Below, one piece after another: positions 53,901-63,945 of a DNA stretch of 64,000 nt. The stretch spans positions 706,001 through 770,000 of the forward strand of contig WPIO01000093.1 in NCBI GenBank assembly GCA_009760855.2. The letters are read 5' to 3'. The DNA comes from Cristatella mucedo. Its lineage: Eukaryota > Bryozoa > Phylactolaemata > Cristatellidae. Under the pieces are notes generated by a model, which worked only from the letters and a program-made list of their open reading frames with translations, made no database searches and was not told where the DNA came from. Each line of letters begins with the position of its first letter. The first letter of the stretch is position 1. The translations under genes were made by a program, and so were the position numbers.

Positions 53901-56900
53901 TTTGAGTTCCGCTGAGTGCGTGTTCCCTATCGACTGCACAAACTAATTATGGCATATCAATAGCATGTGTTTTCTATCAAATGATATACAATAGAGCTCG
54001 TAAGCTTAACCCTCTGCCGTATCGTTGACCTTTGCATGGAGTGAAGTCGGAAATCACTAGTGCCGGGCCATTTGAGTTATCTCTCCACCCCCAAAACTAG
54101 GTCTATGTGTCCACGTAAACATGACCACTCTGCTACAGTGAATCGCGCAAGAATGTCCGGAGGCAATTCCATGCCTTCTGGATACCATTTTGTGGCTAGG
54201 CCATTTTGAGTTCTGAGGCTCTCAGTGGTAAGCAGCACTCAACCGAAGATGGCCGGATTTTCCAAGAAGGGTGCCATTCTTGCATGAAAAAACGGAGAAT
54301 ATTCTATTCGAGCGATTGCAAGGATGATCAGTGCTACAGAAGCGGCAGCTAGGTTCAATTGAAGAACCTAGAACAGGGCATGACAAATCGCCGATTCGGA
54401 GTAGTAGGTGTCGCTGTACGACGATAAGCGACAACCGGATGATGAGGGCTCCGTGCGAGGTCCGGTTCTTTTCACGTTTATACTCTCCCTCTTGCTGATG
54501 TGATTGCCAAGCACAATCTAGGCTTCACTTCTATGTGGATAACACTCAGTTGTACCTTTGCTTTGATCCCTCCCAGCCTTCGAGCACCTCGAATTCTCTC
54601 AACTCCCTTGCTGCATGTATTGATGACATCCACACATGGATGACAGCAAATGTTCTTAAATTGAATTATGATAAAACCAACTTACTAGCTATGGGCTAAG
54701 CAAGTGTGATTCAGAAATTGGAAAGGCTAACGCTCAAAATTGGCTCTGCCAGCATATCTCCTGTTGAATCAGCTCGAAATCTAGGTGTCATGTTCCAAAG
54801 TGACCTCTCGTTAGACGACCACATCAGCTCCCCATAGTCAAGTCTGCCTACTTTCAGCTACATAAAATTGCTAAAATTCGGGCTTGTTTAGATAAGGATA
54901 CCATGTCTAAGTTGGTCCATGCATTTGTGACATCCCATCTTGTCTTCTGTAACTCACTGCTTACTGGCCTACCGGCATGTGCAATCAGGCGATTACAGCT
55001 GGTGCTAAACTCCGAAGCTAGGCTTGTCTGTCGTGAGCGTCACAGTTGCCACATTACACCACTTCTCGCCGACCTGCACTGTCTACCAGTCAAGCAAAGG
55101 ACCGACTTCAAGGTTTTTTCGCTCACTTTTTGGTCACTTCATTATTTGGCTCTAGCCTATCTCTCAGATCTATTCCCCCACCACGCCAAGCATCGTATCA
55201 CCCGCTTTTCAGAATCCAACAGTTTACCAATATCTCGTACAAACCTCAAATCGTTTGGAGACCGTTCATTTAGTTCGTATGCTCCCAAAGCCTGGAACTG
55301 CCTCCCGACTTGCGTCAGAACATCCCCTGACTTGACCACATTTAAAAAGATTTTAAAAACACACCTATTTAGGTCTGCATTTAGTGGGTCCCGGTGATTC
55401 GTCCTTGATGTGCTTATGCGTGCTGACAGTGCATGCTGCCACCAGCCACATTTGCATGCTGACCGTGTGCATGTCACCCCTAACCATGTTATTCATGTTG
55501 TTTATCAAGCATGGCATTACTCACCATTCAATCGCATTTCCCTTTGCAGCAAATGTAAAGCGCCTAGAAAGAGAATGAGTTCTCTGAGGGCGTTTTATCA
55601 AGTGCATTATTATTATCATTATTATTATGGCAGCAATGCAGGTTTACCAGTAGCAGGTTTATCAATTCATTGAAAATTGAGAAAGAACTGGGGCTCTCAG
55701 GGATTACTGGCAGCAAAAGAACGATGAGAAAGAGGCTTGCCGAGCCAGGTCGAGCCGTCCGGTCCAGAGTTGCCATGAGGAAGCTGCTACTTAGCGTTAG
55801 GCACTAACGTAGGAGGCTGGCTTTCGCCTGTAAATACCATCACCGGACCTAAGCTGAGTGGTGTTTTGTGGACTGGTGAATCCAAGTTCACCGTGGTGGT
55901 TGGGTAATAGTGTGGGGTTGCCTTAGCGCTGCTGGTGTAGGGTGCTTGCACCTGGTGCAGGGGATGATGAATGCAGAACGCTAATTCGACATTGTTAAGA
56001 TTGTTGGCATTAAGTCAGCTCATAGCATACATGGTTTGGACCTGATTAGCATACATGGTGTAGGCTTTATTTGGTAACAGAACAGTGATCCGAAGCATAC
56101 CACAGGCATAATAAAGGACTTTTTGACAACCCTATGAGTCAAGCCTCCGATCACTTCTGGATTTTGGAATGGCCCAGTCAGAATTAAGATTTGAACCCCA
56201 TTAAACATTTGTGGTAGAAGTTAAAGCATAAAATAGGAGAACATGTTACCCGTCCTCGAATTTGTAATCAATTATTCGAACTTCTGCTGAAGGAATGGCA
56301 GAAAATCGCATCTGACATATGCGAGAAATTTTCGGGGTCAAAGCCCAGAAGGCTTCTCGGTAAAGAAAATCATGGAGGAGCAACGCACTTCTAAATTTTT
56401 TTTATTTCATTGCAATTTTGTGCACAAGAAAGTGCTTTAACTGTGGCATGCTTTAGTTTATTTCAACAGCATCGGCTTTTGCGATTTATCTTGTTTGCTC
56501 AATTTACCAGGCCGAAACGCAGGGCCTGAAGATCTTTTGGGCCGGCACTATGTCACTCATTTGTATTTCGCCCTATGGCAACTGAATCTTCATCCAGGTA
56601 CTTCACACATGTCGCAGGGCTCGAGCCCACGACCTTGGTCGTCAACGGCAAACACCTTGGTCTTGTTCATCACATGCGAGCATCTTACACCCTTTCGAGC
56701 TTGTGTCCTCTCGGCTATGATATGTGGCATCTACTTGCAAGGCTATTCTACTCGAATCATTGAGCAACTAGGCTCCTTGGCGCTGCAATTAGAAACACTT
56801 GCTCTAAATCCCAAATCAGTCGCAATCTCCCATCCCCACTCTAGCCACTGTTATTCTCAGGCTGTAAGGACTTCTCTCACCCTTAAATGAGTAACTTATC

Positions 56901-57821
56901 CATCCACATGCATCATATGTGCAGTTGACTCTCAAGTGTTGAATATGTCGACCGTAGCATAGTGCATTTCTTCTAATATTCGTTTTTGTTGTGACTACTG
57001 GTGTAGGGGTGGGTGGGGGGCCAACAGGCCCTGCATGCTCCTTTGCCTTCTTATGATTGCCTGCCTCGGGAAATGTCAAGATCTGGCTGCCTCCTTGACT
57101 TAATCATGGCTATACCAATGACTAATAGATATGCCTCGAGTCTCAGCATCTCTAGGTCTGTAACTCCACAAAGCCATTGAGACTAAGTGGGTGTTACTCA
57201 GGAGAGTTTTTAATAGGGCACTCAAAGCCTAGGCGGTTTTCGGCACGAATTCTTTAGCCATATAGTATCTCATTTACCTATTTCTGTTTGCTGTAGAGCT
57301 GCAATCCAACCTGGGGTAATTTCCTCAACGGGTACTTGCTGTGAGGAACCATTCTTACTCGTTATTAGCCTTATCGTGCTTTACCATTCGCGAATAAGGT
57401 GGGAAATACATGCTGACGTGATCATGCAGCACCGTACATTGGTGCTTTCATGGTGTGTGCGTGCGTGTGGTGCCTTTGAACCGTGCAAGTGTTAAACTGG
57501 AACATCTGAATTGCTTTCTTGCACGTCCTCGGTGTTGCTAAACGTCTCAGCTGTTCTGCCGCCCGATGTGCTTTTCTGCTTTTTATTTACAGTGTCAGTT
57601 TATGCGGTTTCTATAGGATAGGTTGTTGTTCGTCATTCGATGTGTTATGTCGAACGAACAATCCTTGCTGACTTGATGTCACCCTGTTTTCTTAGGAGCA
57701 GAAGGCAGCTGGCCCACTCAGCAATAGTCGTGCAACCACGGTAGCCACCACCAAGCGGAAGATCTATCGAGCTGATGGCTATTTTAGTGACGAAGAAGAA
57801 GTTGCTGGAGACGACACGTAG
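44856..57821 (+). CDS. ZCRB1: ZCRB1 / U11-U12 31 kDa protein, complete, 5 coding exons
   Basis: Coding exons 44856-44968, 50035-50146, 52000-52107, 52239-52454 and 57696-57821 join to 675 nt (224 codons plus TAG); the human protein, from memory, has 217. The N-terminus MSGGLAPS is diagnostic. The RRM has RNP2 VYISNI (residues 12-17) and RNP1 KGVAFVLF (51-58). A CCHC knuckle follows (Cys107, Cys110, His115, Cys120). Then come eight lysines (132-139), an acidic Ser/Asp/Glu stretch, six glutamines and the terminal motif YFSDEEE. The family protein is a component of the U11/U12 di-snRNP of the minor spliceosome and acts in the nucleus. Its four introns are ordinary GT-AG and none has the U12 donor ATATCC or GTATCC. 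Introns 1 and 4 are large and mostly retrotransposon. Confidence 0.96.
45390..47991 (+). pseudogene. LINE-A, longest copy (2.6 kb)
   Basis: Starts inside the endonuclease ([27 protein letters not shown] at 45401-45712), then linker and RT (45591-46955: motif [18 protein letters not shown], motif [19 protein letters not shown] intact), then frames 46913-47227 and 47280-47750 (post-RT domain, [19 protein letters not shown]). At least three frameshifts. 3' UTR, hairpin at 47915-47954 and (TTA)n to 47991 are complete. It fills half of ZCRB1 intron 1, in sense. Confidence 0.92.
47915..47954 (+). promoter_or_regulatory. LINE-A 3' stem-loop
   Basis: Outer arms AAAGCACC / GGGCGCTTT, inner arms AGAGA / TCTCT, loop TTGAGT, directly before the (TTA)n tail. 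In other copies the outer arms are perfect. By analogy with eel UnaL2 this is likely the RT recognition structure. Confidence 0.6.
48058..48830 (+). mobile_element. LINE-B fragment interrupted by LINE-A
   Basis: Begins at [20 protein letters not shown] (motif D onward), skips part of the domain, then carries the post-RT block and 3' UTR to GGAGTTACAGACGGAGATAC. The gap at 48338-48562 is a minus-strand LINE-A insertion. Confidence 0.75.
48338..48562 (-). mobile_element. LINE-A 3' end nested in LINE-B
   Basis: (ATT)n, hairpin and 3' UTR to TGTCAGCACCCATAAGC. LINE-B sequence (CACAATT ... TTATGCAACGAC) resumes on both sides, giving a clear relative age. Confidence 0.85.
48855..49830 (+). mobile_element. 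LINE-B fragment, second copy
   Basis: From CTCGGAATTTAGGTGTCCCC (post-YADD) through [20 protein letters not shown] and the 3' UTR to GGCTTTGTGGACTTACA. Frames broken. In ZCRB1 intron 1. Confidence 0.8.
50035..50146 (+). CDS. ZCRB1: ZCRB1 exon 2
   Basis: Residues 38-75. Acceptor CATTATTTTAG; encodes [20 protein letters not shown] (RNP1) to SLNNTE. The donor GAG|GTACTC is weak; without splicing the frame would continue 15 codons to TAG at 50192-50194 and lose the rest of the RRM and the zinc knuckle. Joining to exon 3 in phase 0 restores the conserved N-N-x-x-x-F-G-R. Confidence 0.92.
50541..50600. repeat. GT/CTGT-rich low-complexity tract
   Basis: GTGTGTGTGTGCGTGTG followed by CTGTCTGTCTGTC. 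In ZCRB1 intron 2. Confidence 0.7.
51083..51274. mobile_element. SPIN-like hAT MITE (192 bp)
   Basis: Ends CAGTGGTTCTCAACCT and (complement) CAGCGGTTGTCAACCT are inverted repeats matching at 14 of 16. Flanked by 8-bp CCCTAAGA (51075-51082) and CCCTAATA (51275-51282), a target duplication with one mismatch. Internal text such as CCTAATGCCGTTACCCTTTA and TTTTCAGATGGTCTTAGG is what I remember of the SPIN non-autonomous consensus. No coding capacity. In ZCRB1 intron 2. Confidence 0.88.
51300..51480 (+). mobile_element. LINE-C-like tail remnant
   Basis: 3' UTR-like text and a tail with AGATATTAAGTTCTCTTTTG. Diverged; ZCRB1 intron 2. Confidence 0.45.
52000..52107 (+). CDS. ZCRB1: ZCRB1 exon 3
   Basis: Residues 76-111. 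Acceptor TTGTTGCAG, donor GGG|GTGTGT. It encodes [20 protein letters not shown] and onward to RCYECG: the end of the RRM, the NGRA-x-EFIRR linker and the first two cysteines of the zinc knuckle. Confidence 0.95.
52239..52454 (+). CDS. ZCRB1: ZCRB1 exon 4
   Basis: Residues 112-183. The acceptor is CGTGCCAG, the donor CAG|GTGGGT, phase 0. It completes the knuckle (ESGHLSFKC), followed by [11 protein letters not shown], a polylysine run, an acidic stretch and a polyglutamine run (CAG repeats at about 52404-52421). Confidence 0.95.
52528..53555 (-). mobile_element. LINE-B 3' portion
   Basis: 3' end (CTGTCTGTAACTCTAAAAAG on the plus strand), post-RT domain (frame 52997-52584) and motif D region (frame 53544-53128, [20 protein letters not shown]). 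Truncated just after the YADD position. In ZCRB1 intron 4, antisense, starting about 75 bp after exon 4. Confidence 0.85.
54450..55628 (+). mobile_element. LINE-A 3' portion
   Basis: From motif B/C (GPVLF-like) to the hairpin and (ATT)n. The YADD motif reads YVDN and the RT part is frame-broken, but the post-RT domain is open at 54903-55397 ([19 protein letters not shown]). ZCRB1 intron 4, sense. Confidence 0.85.
55660..56450 (+). pseudogene. Tc1/mariner transposase fossil
   Basis: Broken frames give [31 protein letters not shown] (usual DES motif now GES), [26 protein letters not shown], and a DLNPIKHLW block containing an in-frame stop. These are the ordered blocks of a Tc1-type DDE transposase. 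Terminal repeats were not found. ZCRB1 intron 4. Confidence 0.8.
56558..56690 (-). mobile_element. SINE-B copy
   Basis: On the minus strand: AACGACCAAGGTCGTGGGCT then CGAGCCC, then GTGTGAAGTACCTGGATGAA and a degraded tail. ZCRB1 intron 4. Confidence 0.6.
57148..57270 (-). mobile_element. LINE-B 3' end
   Basis: GTCTGTAACTCCACAAAGCC, then AGGCGGTTTTCGGCACG; matches the last 120 bp of LINE-B. About 430 bp before ZCRB1 exon 5. Confidence 0.65.
57696..57821 (+). CDS. ZCRB1: ZCRB1 exon 5 (stop codon)
   Basis: Residues 184-224. Acceptor TGTTTTCTTAG; begins EQKAAGPLS, ends [13 protein letters not shown] plus a short acidic tail and TAG at 57819-57821. The R/K-x-x-YFSDEEE ending is the conserved C-terminus of the family. 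Confidence 0.94.
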   Translation, partial: EQKAAGPLSNSRATTVATTKRKIYRADGYFSDEEEVAGDDT

Positions 57822-58396
57822 TTGTATCCTTATTCGGCCATATAGCCACCAGGATTCATCGATTCAGCTGCAGTAAAAGACTCGTACTGCACCTTGCTAG
57901 CCTGATATTTCACAGCCATTATACGATGCTACGTGTGAGGAAGGCTCGATTCGATGTACCCATTGAAGTTGAGCGTTGACAGAATTGCATAGCAATGCTG
58001 TCTTTGTCTGCATCGTTGCACGAAGACCAGCTATCTGAACTCGTGCTTAGGCTTAGTGATCCAGCAGCATGGCCTAGCTGTCTCTATATTTATCTGTTTA
58101 GCTTTACCATTCATTCACATTTTTTTTGCTTGAAAGTGACCGCTGAAACTGGATCGACAACTGCTCCGGTCAGTCCCGAGATGGGCAAACTTGAGATTTA
58201 TACGGCTACTAAATGAACTTATTCCTAGGTTACAAAAGAGATAGCTCTTTGCTTTACCAGACTCTGCAATTAGCTCACCTTCAGAACACGTAACCTCTGA
58301 CTTGGACAACGTTCTATTGGTGAAGGCTGTCGTTTGGCTACAGGAACGGTACACGAATTGTAATGACATTTTTCAGGGCATGATGCACGAGCCCGG

Positions 58397-58402
58397 AATA
58401 AA
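58397..58402 (+). terminator. candidate poly(A) signal for ZCRB1
   Basis: AATAAA about 576 nt after the ZCRB1 stop, in sequence with no recognised repeat. It would give a 3' UTR of about 0.6 kb. It rests on the hexamer alone; no transcript evidence is available. Confidence 0.3.
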
Positions 58403-58530
58403 TGGATTCCAATGTATTATAAACATCGTCATTTCTCTTGCACTTGAATCCATACAATGGTCGTTTTTCATGCAAAGTTGTGTACCCATGTATACTTTTA
58501 CTGCCCCCGTTGAAGGCGCTGTCTAAAAGA

Positions 58531-58696
58531 ACTCTTAGCTGATTTAGCAGCCTTGTTTCTATAGCGGCAGAAGACCCTTGTCGGCTTTGACCGCTGCTTG
58601 CAGTTGGTAAGAAAGGATCGCCCAACTGCAGGATTCGAACCCACGAACTCCGTCGTAAAGAGCGAGCACCTTACCTCCTGGACTATCATGGCCCAG
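58531..58696 (-). mobile_element. SINE-A copy
   Basis: B box GGGTTCGAATCC (complement of 58631-58642); the A box region is slightly decayed (complement of CCTCCTGGACTATCATGGCC). Body ends GGCTGCTAAATCAGCTAA. Just downstream of ZCRB1, possibly beyond its 3' UTR. Confidence 0.75.
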
Positions 58697-58964
58697 TCTA
58701 CTGTAGTAAACCGCTTTCGTCCAGGCCTCTGACGACCTAACATAGTGAGTGATATTTGGTTAATACGTTTGACTCTTTTATTGCCATTTGAAAACCGACA
58801 ATATTTCGGAATATTATGTTTAGCTTTGCCGGCTAATAATTTACTCGGTAACTGTTCCCGGTGGAGCTTTCTTCTGAACACTTCTACTAAGCCAACGTGA
58901 TCTCTGACAACTGATTTCTAAGAGCCAATAGTTTTACAACAAGCAGCTTAGAGTCGTGCAGACA

Positions 58965-59580
58965 TTCGGTCATGGATGTCTACCAATTTCCCAAAAACTA
59001 AACGATAATACCGAACTCCTACACATTAGATGCTCCGGGCGAGCAGCCGGGCTAAGAGAAGTCGCCCTGTAATTGTTTGTGCCATTGTGCGACCCTCACC
59101 ATGTGCTCGGAATTAAGGGCCTGTGTGATAGAATCGTGAAGTTTTAAATCTTCATTAAGAAGAACCCTTCCACATCTAACCATCACGCTCAATCGCTGAT
59201 TGTCTTGCTTGGTTATCTTTCGCCAGTCTACATAGTAGAACTACTTCCTTGTCTTGCTAGGTATCGTACCAATAGACGTGTGACTCAAATCGTTAGCTGA
59301 TCGTCGAAGCAGCATCCAATAGTTTAGATACCGTGCCTTTAGTTCGTTTTGCTCTCAAATCGTGCTCACTCGCTGACTGACTAACGAATTCCATAACCTG
59401 ACAGAAAAAAGAAGCTAAAAACGCTTTGCTGGGTCCGCGTGAATTGGTGTTCGAGTGCTTGTGCTGCTGCCGCTGTGAATGTTCTCACTAACCCACTAGC
59501 CATATTGACATGCTTTCCTTACAGCACATATACAGTGCCTATAAGAGATCGAGTTTTCAGTAGTTCAATAAAAATGTACT
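58965..59580 (+). mobile_element. LINE-C-like fragment
   Basis: Motif D-like KLNDNTELLHIRCS, post-RT text in broken frames, and a variant tail (TATAAGAGATCGAGTTTTCA). 5'-truncated and old. Confidence 0.6.
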
Positions 59581-60789
59581 ATTATGTTTTTTATGTAAAT
59601 TTGAAAGTATGAATATGGGGGAAAAGTCTCGATGCATTACGTGAGCTTGAATTGGTGCGTTGATGTTTACTTCGATAATAAAGGTTGCAAAATTATTCGT
59701 TAATGCGGCAACGAAATAAACTTGCACTTACATGTGAGATTGCCGAAGTTGAAAGTACTAAGGCTGTTGATAAAAGATCAATCACTGAGACTACTTCAAA
59801 AACCGAAGCAATTAGCCTGAATAGGCATGTGTAGCGAACTCCTGAGAGCTCGTGGTGTACTGATTCAACAGCTGGAAAGGAGCCATTGCTGCTATCGTCT
59901 AGCTCGAAGCAGGCAGTGCCCTGATGGTGCCTATGATTGGTCATTGATTGGCTTGTGTCCCCATCATTTCAAACGAGTAGAACTTAGCTTCCCAGTCTTC
60001 TTTCGGACTTCCGTCAGCCACAGACCACACCCCCAGTCCTGGAGACTTGGGTAGAAAGGCCAAAGCAGGGCCGAAGCGAGCCAGACCGTGTAAACGCGGC
60101 TTCTCTTTCACAGTTTGTCTATGCTATATGTATAGAGGTACACGAATGTGCTGTCAATTTGTAATTGCTTGTTATGCCCAGGTTGACTGAAAATACCGAC
60201 TGCGCATGCAAATGAATACTCTAGTGTATGTAAGCAGGAATGAGCTCAATCCAATAGGTAGCTCGCGGTCGTCGGGGGGGGGGGGGCTCGCGTGCACTCG
60301 AGAGGCGGCGGCGCGACGAAGAACAACGATGAATGATGCCTCCACAGACTAGTTTCGGGTGAGACGACAGCGGCTATATCATACGCAGGCGGGTGAGCGT
60401 ACATACTGGTTTAGTAGCCGTCGTGTAAGCAGCCGCAGAGCGCGAGGAGAGATGAGTGTGTGAGGGAGTGAGGGAGAGTGGATAGCGTCCACACTGGTCA
60501 ATGGACAAGCAGAAAGTAGGTCGTTGCAGCGCTAGTGAGATCGTACGACCCAGCTAACCCTTCGTGAATTAAGTCGAGCTTGGTCAGTCTCGACTGCAGT
60601 GCTTAATGAGCTGCGGTGCAGCTCGCCCGTTGGCAGGGCGGGTGAGTCCGGCTGGGGCGGAACGACACTGCGACCAGAACACGCCCACAGTCACCTGTCA
60701 CAGCCTTAAGCCTGGTTTAGACGGCGAGTCTTGCTTCCACCCAACTCGAGTCTTCGGTGTATACGTCACAAATACCGCGGGGTGGTCCA
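59581..60789. other. intergenic, becoming GC-rich
   Basis: No gene recognised. A run of 13 G at about 60276-60288 and CpG-rich sequence around 60280-60330 and 60600-60670 could mark a promoter, but no exon with convincing splice sites was found. Confidence 0.3.
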
Positions 60790-60805
60790 GACTTAGGGTA
60801 AGACT

Positions 60806-61009
60806 TTGATGTGTGTGCCTGTTGCTTCTCGGCCACTGGTGTGTGGTGCCCCGCTCTCAGTGGGTGGTTGGGCGGTTTGCTCGGTGCAGCCTTTGATGTG
60901 GGCTGGTGTTTGGGTGGTTGGCTCAGTGCGGCCTTTGATGTGGGCATGTGGCCCACCATGGTGGCTCATCACGGATGCACTCCCTTATCTGTGGTGAGTC
61001 AGCCCCTAG

Positions 61010-61074
<65 letters not shown>

Positions 61075-61186
61075 CCTCTGGGGAATAAAGATTGAGTCTC
61101 ATTTCACCGATCACGTTCGCCTGCTCGTGTCTCCGTGAGACTCCACCAGCGCTGCTGCTGCCGGAGACACAGTAACATAACAACTT
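60806..61186 (+). mobile_element. possible solo LTR or other insertion
   Basis: 381 bp bounded by near-identical 16-base direct repeats (GACTTAGGGTAAGACT at 60790 and GACTTAGGGTGAGACT at 61187). It contains a duplicated 40-50-bp G/T-rich unit (60860-60950), a (TA)n run, AATAAA at about 61083 and an end ACACAGTAACA, a layout like an LTR. The class is uncertain. Confidence 0.4.
61012..61071. repeat. (TA)n microsatellite
   Basis: About 60 bp of uninterrupted TA dinucleotides inside the possible LTR. Confidence 0.97.
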
Positions 61187-61329
61187 GACTTAGGGTGAGA
61201 CTCAGTAGCCAAACCCGGTTCTACTTTTTCAGCCAAGACTAAGCAAGTGACCAATCATAGATACCGTTCAGGCATCGCCAACTTGACCAGCGAAATCATC
61301 GATAAGTTCTTGGCCAGTCCCTGTTTATA

Positions 61330-61368
61330 TTATATATATATTATATATATTATTAATATAATATAAGT
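61330..61368. repeat. AT-rich low-complexity tract
   Basis: Imperfect TA/TTA repeats. Confidence 0.8.
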
Positions 61369-61399
61369 AGCAGATTTTGAGGCAGATAAAGGCTATAGC

Positions 61400-63149
61400 G
61401 GACAGGTTTCATTCTACCGGAAATTACCTTAGCGAAGCCAGGCCGTAGGGAACCGTCGCTGCTATCCCCATCAACGCTCAGTGGGCGGAGCGAGTAGGCC
61501 ACCAGACTTGAAGCGAGATTGCCATCTGAACCTCCCACAAACCGGAAGACCGTGGTAAGACTCGCGTTGGTAGAAAGAAAGACTAGCCGTCAAAACCAGG
61601 CTTTACAGAAATTCCCAATTCTGCACACTGCGACTAAAACTGGAGAGCAAATTGCGACGCACGCTGCGACAGCTGCTTGTATACATTTGGTCGTATAGGC
61701 TATTTTAGCTGTCCTCTCGATAGAGGTTTTCGAAGAAATGCGCGTCGTATTCCTCGGCACGGCGGCTTTGCTTGCAGGTCGTTTCCGGCTGCGAGCAGAC
61801 CGGCTCCTTCTCCTTTTGCTCGCCACTTAGCCGCTGCCCTCACTAGCAGAAACAGTCAGAACCAGCAACGAGTCCCAAGCTCGGCGACGCGATTCGCATT
61901 AACAACTTTTTGAGCTGCCTCGGTGTGACATTTTGGAGAGGCCTTTTTAGGAAATGCAAGTCTCACATTTCTCGAATGCGGCTGAGCCGCGGTAGCCGAA
62001 GGAATAGAGGTCCCACGTGACTACTCCGACTTGGCTTCTCCCCCCCTCTCGCGCCAATGGGTTACGGTGAAAACTTTCTGAGACTAGAAGCTTACGCACT
62101 TAAACCCCCAGATTCCATCGATGGAAACCGTGCGAGCTTTGAGAACGCAGAGACGAGCAAAGAAGCGCGGCTGGAAGCTAAGTGCCCGTAGTTTACTGAG
62201 TAGATCATCGATGGTTAGCGCCAAGTGCTACAGCTCAAGAGCAACGAACGATCCGCTGCCTACGACCGGCCGAGCTCTACCGAGCCGTCAAACTAAAGCC
62301 AGTGCCCCTCGTATGACGCAGCACACAGCCAGCGCTCGTCCTTTAAAGCTTCGATCGCTGCCGGCATCGATGCGTGCATTCAAAGGTGGCAGGGCGGAAC
62401 CGCTGAGTCGCCAGCCGACGTCGTTACCTCGGTATGGCTATTTGCATTAAGGTTAGCGACGCTCGAGCTTAAAATACCTCGCTCGTCGGTAGCATAGCGG
62501 GCCCTATCTCGGTGTAACGCCTGAGACGGTGTCCCCATAATTAAACTAATTATATGCACCGAGTTGCATCATCTGAGCGTGATGCGACCAGTGAGCGAGC
62601 GAGCTGGCGCGAGAGCGTCCGTCCAGACTTCAGAGCTCGCTACTCAAGCAACTGCTGCTTCTGCAACTGCTGCTTCTGCACGGCAGACCCTTCCAAACAT
62701 TTAAGTGTCGCCTCTCATCATACGCCTGCACGTTTACTCAGCCATCACTCCGCCGTCAAACTGCCCTGAGCTCACAGCCCCCCAGCCCCTCTGCAGAGCG
62801 ATCAGCCACTTGCAGGAGAGAGCAGCGAGCGAGACAGCGAAGAGGATATTGCACATCCGGACTCTGATTTCACAGACTTGGCTGACAGGAGAGGAAGCCA
62901 CACTTTCACTCCAATTCACCCAATTTCACTCCAATTCTAATCAGAGGCCTCGGTCACGCTAAGTCCTGTGCTGTGCTGTGCTTCTGACGTCTGGGTCCAG
63001 CAGTGGAACTTGTTGGATTATAGGTGCCAACTTTTTTCCTCCTCCAGTCGGCCAGATGAGCAGTGCTTCTGCAGCAGCATGGCTGCTCTATTCTAGGCTA
63101 TGGGAGTCACCTAGTCAGCCTTCTTGTGTGCTTTAGCATCCGCCAAAGC
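61400..63149. other. GC-rich stretch without a recognised gene
   Basis: CpG-rich sequence with several short open frames on both strands (to 109 codons at 62121-62450), basic in composition and without motifs. Could be a promoter and 5' region of a gene outside the window; no exon is supported. Confidence 0.3.
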
Positions 63150-63315
63150 ACTACACTTGTTTGGTTGCGCCTGGATGGCTAAGCACGTGCAAGCCGTGCA
63201 AGTTCTGCAACCCGTGTTTGCTGATTCTCTTGCTGCGAGTTGCTAAGTGCCTGGATAGAGATTTAGCTCTATTAGGGTGCTGTACAAGTTACCTTATTAA
63301 CACTATTATACTTAT
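63150..63315 (+). mobile_element. SINE-B/LINE-C-like tail
   Basis: CTAAGTGCCTGGATAGAGAT, then TTAGCTCTATTAGGGTGC and an (ATT)-like end. The head with GGCTAAGCACGTGCAAGC may be a decayed tRNA-like part. Confidence 0.5.
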
Positions 63316-63945
63316 TATTGTTATGCATCCCGACAACCGTCGCAGGAATTAACTTGTCTTTAATGCGTCTTCCGAACCATTTGCTTTTCAGATTTCCGGT
63401 CATCAGTAGGTAACTTGGCTGGAAATAGGTAAGCACTTTTAGCTTCGACCCTATCCAATAGATACCCATCTGATTGATAGGACGTCAGAAACGATCTCAA
63501 AACTAAATTACGATTAATGCTCAGAATTGCTGGAAATACTGGAAGAGACAACCTCAATGCACTGCAGCACAAGAGATTTCGTCTGCTACTCATCGTGTTT
63601 ATCACTGGCGTCGTCTCGCCATCCGGTTCGGTCAATCGTACACATAATTAGAAAATACGTGAGGTATACTAGGCAAAACCCAGCACATTTATTAGCTGAA
63701 CACATCCAAAGTAACAGACTTTCAATAAGCAGTGAAGAATGAAGGTTTTGCGAAACAGAAGGTCCAGTCCAAACGCTTTTACGACTCAGCGATTCAGCAA
63801 AAGCAGCATGATCGTATCTCCAGGAAGTTTTCATACATTCAACCACATGGAGATCACTGCATTGTATTTATAAAGTTCCAATTTAAATGAAATTCCATGA
63901 AGCCACGTAAACATTATGACAAGCAAAAGAATTGGATTCCCCATT

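Noticed and set aside
61590-61826. Minus-strand frame starting ASKRRRSRSARSRKR
   Set aside because: No ATG (it opens at GTG), basic low-complexity sequence in CpG-rich DNA, no splice sites that extend it.
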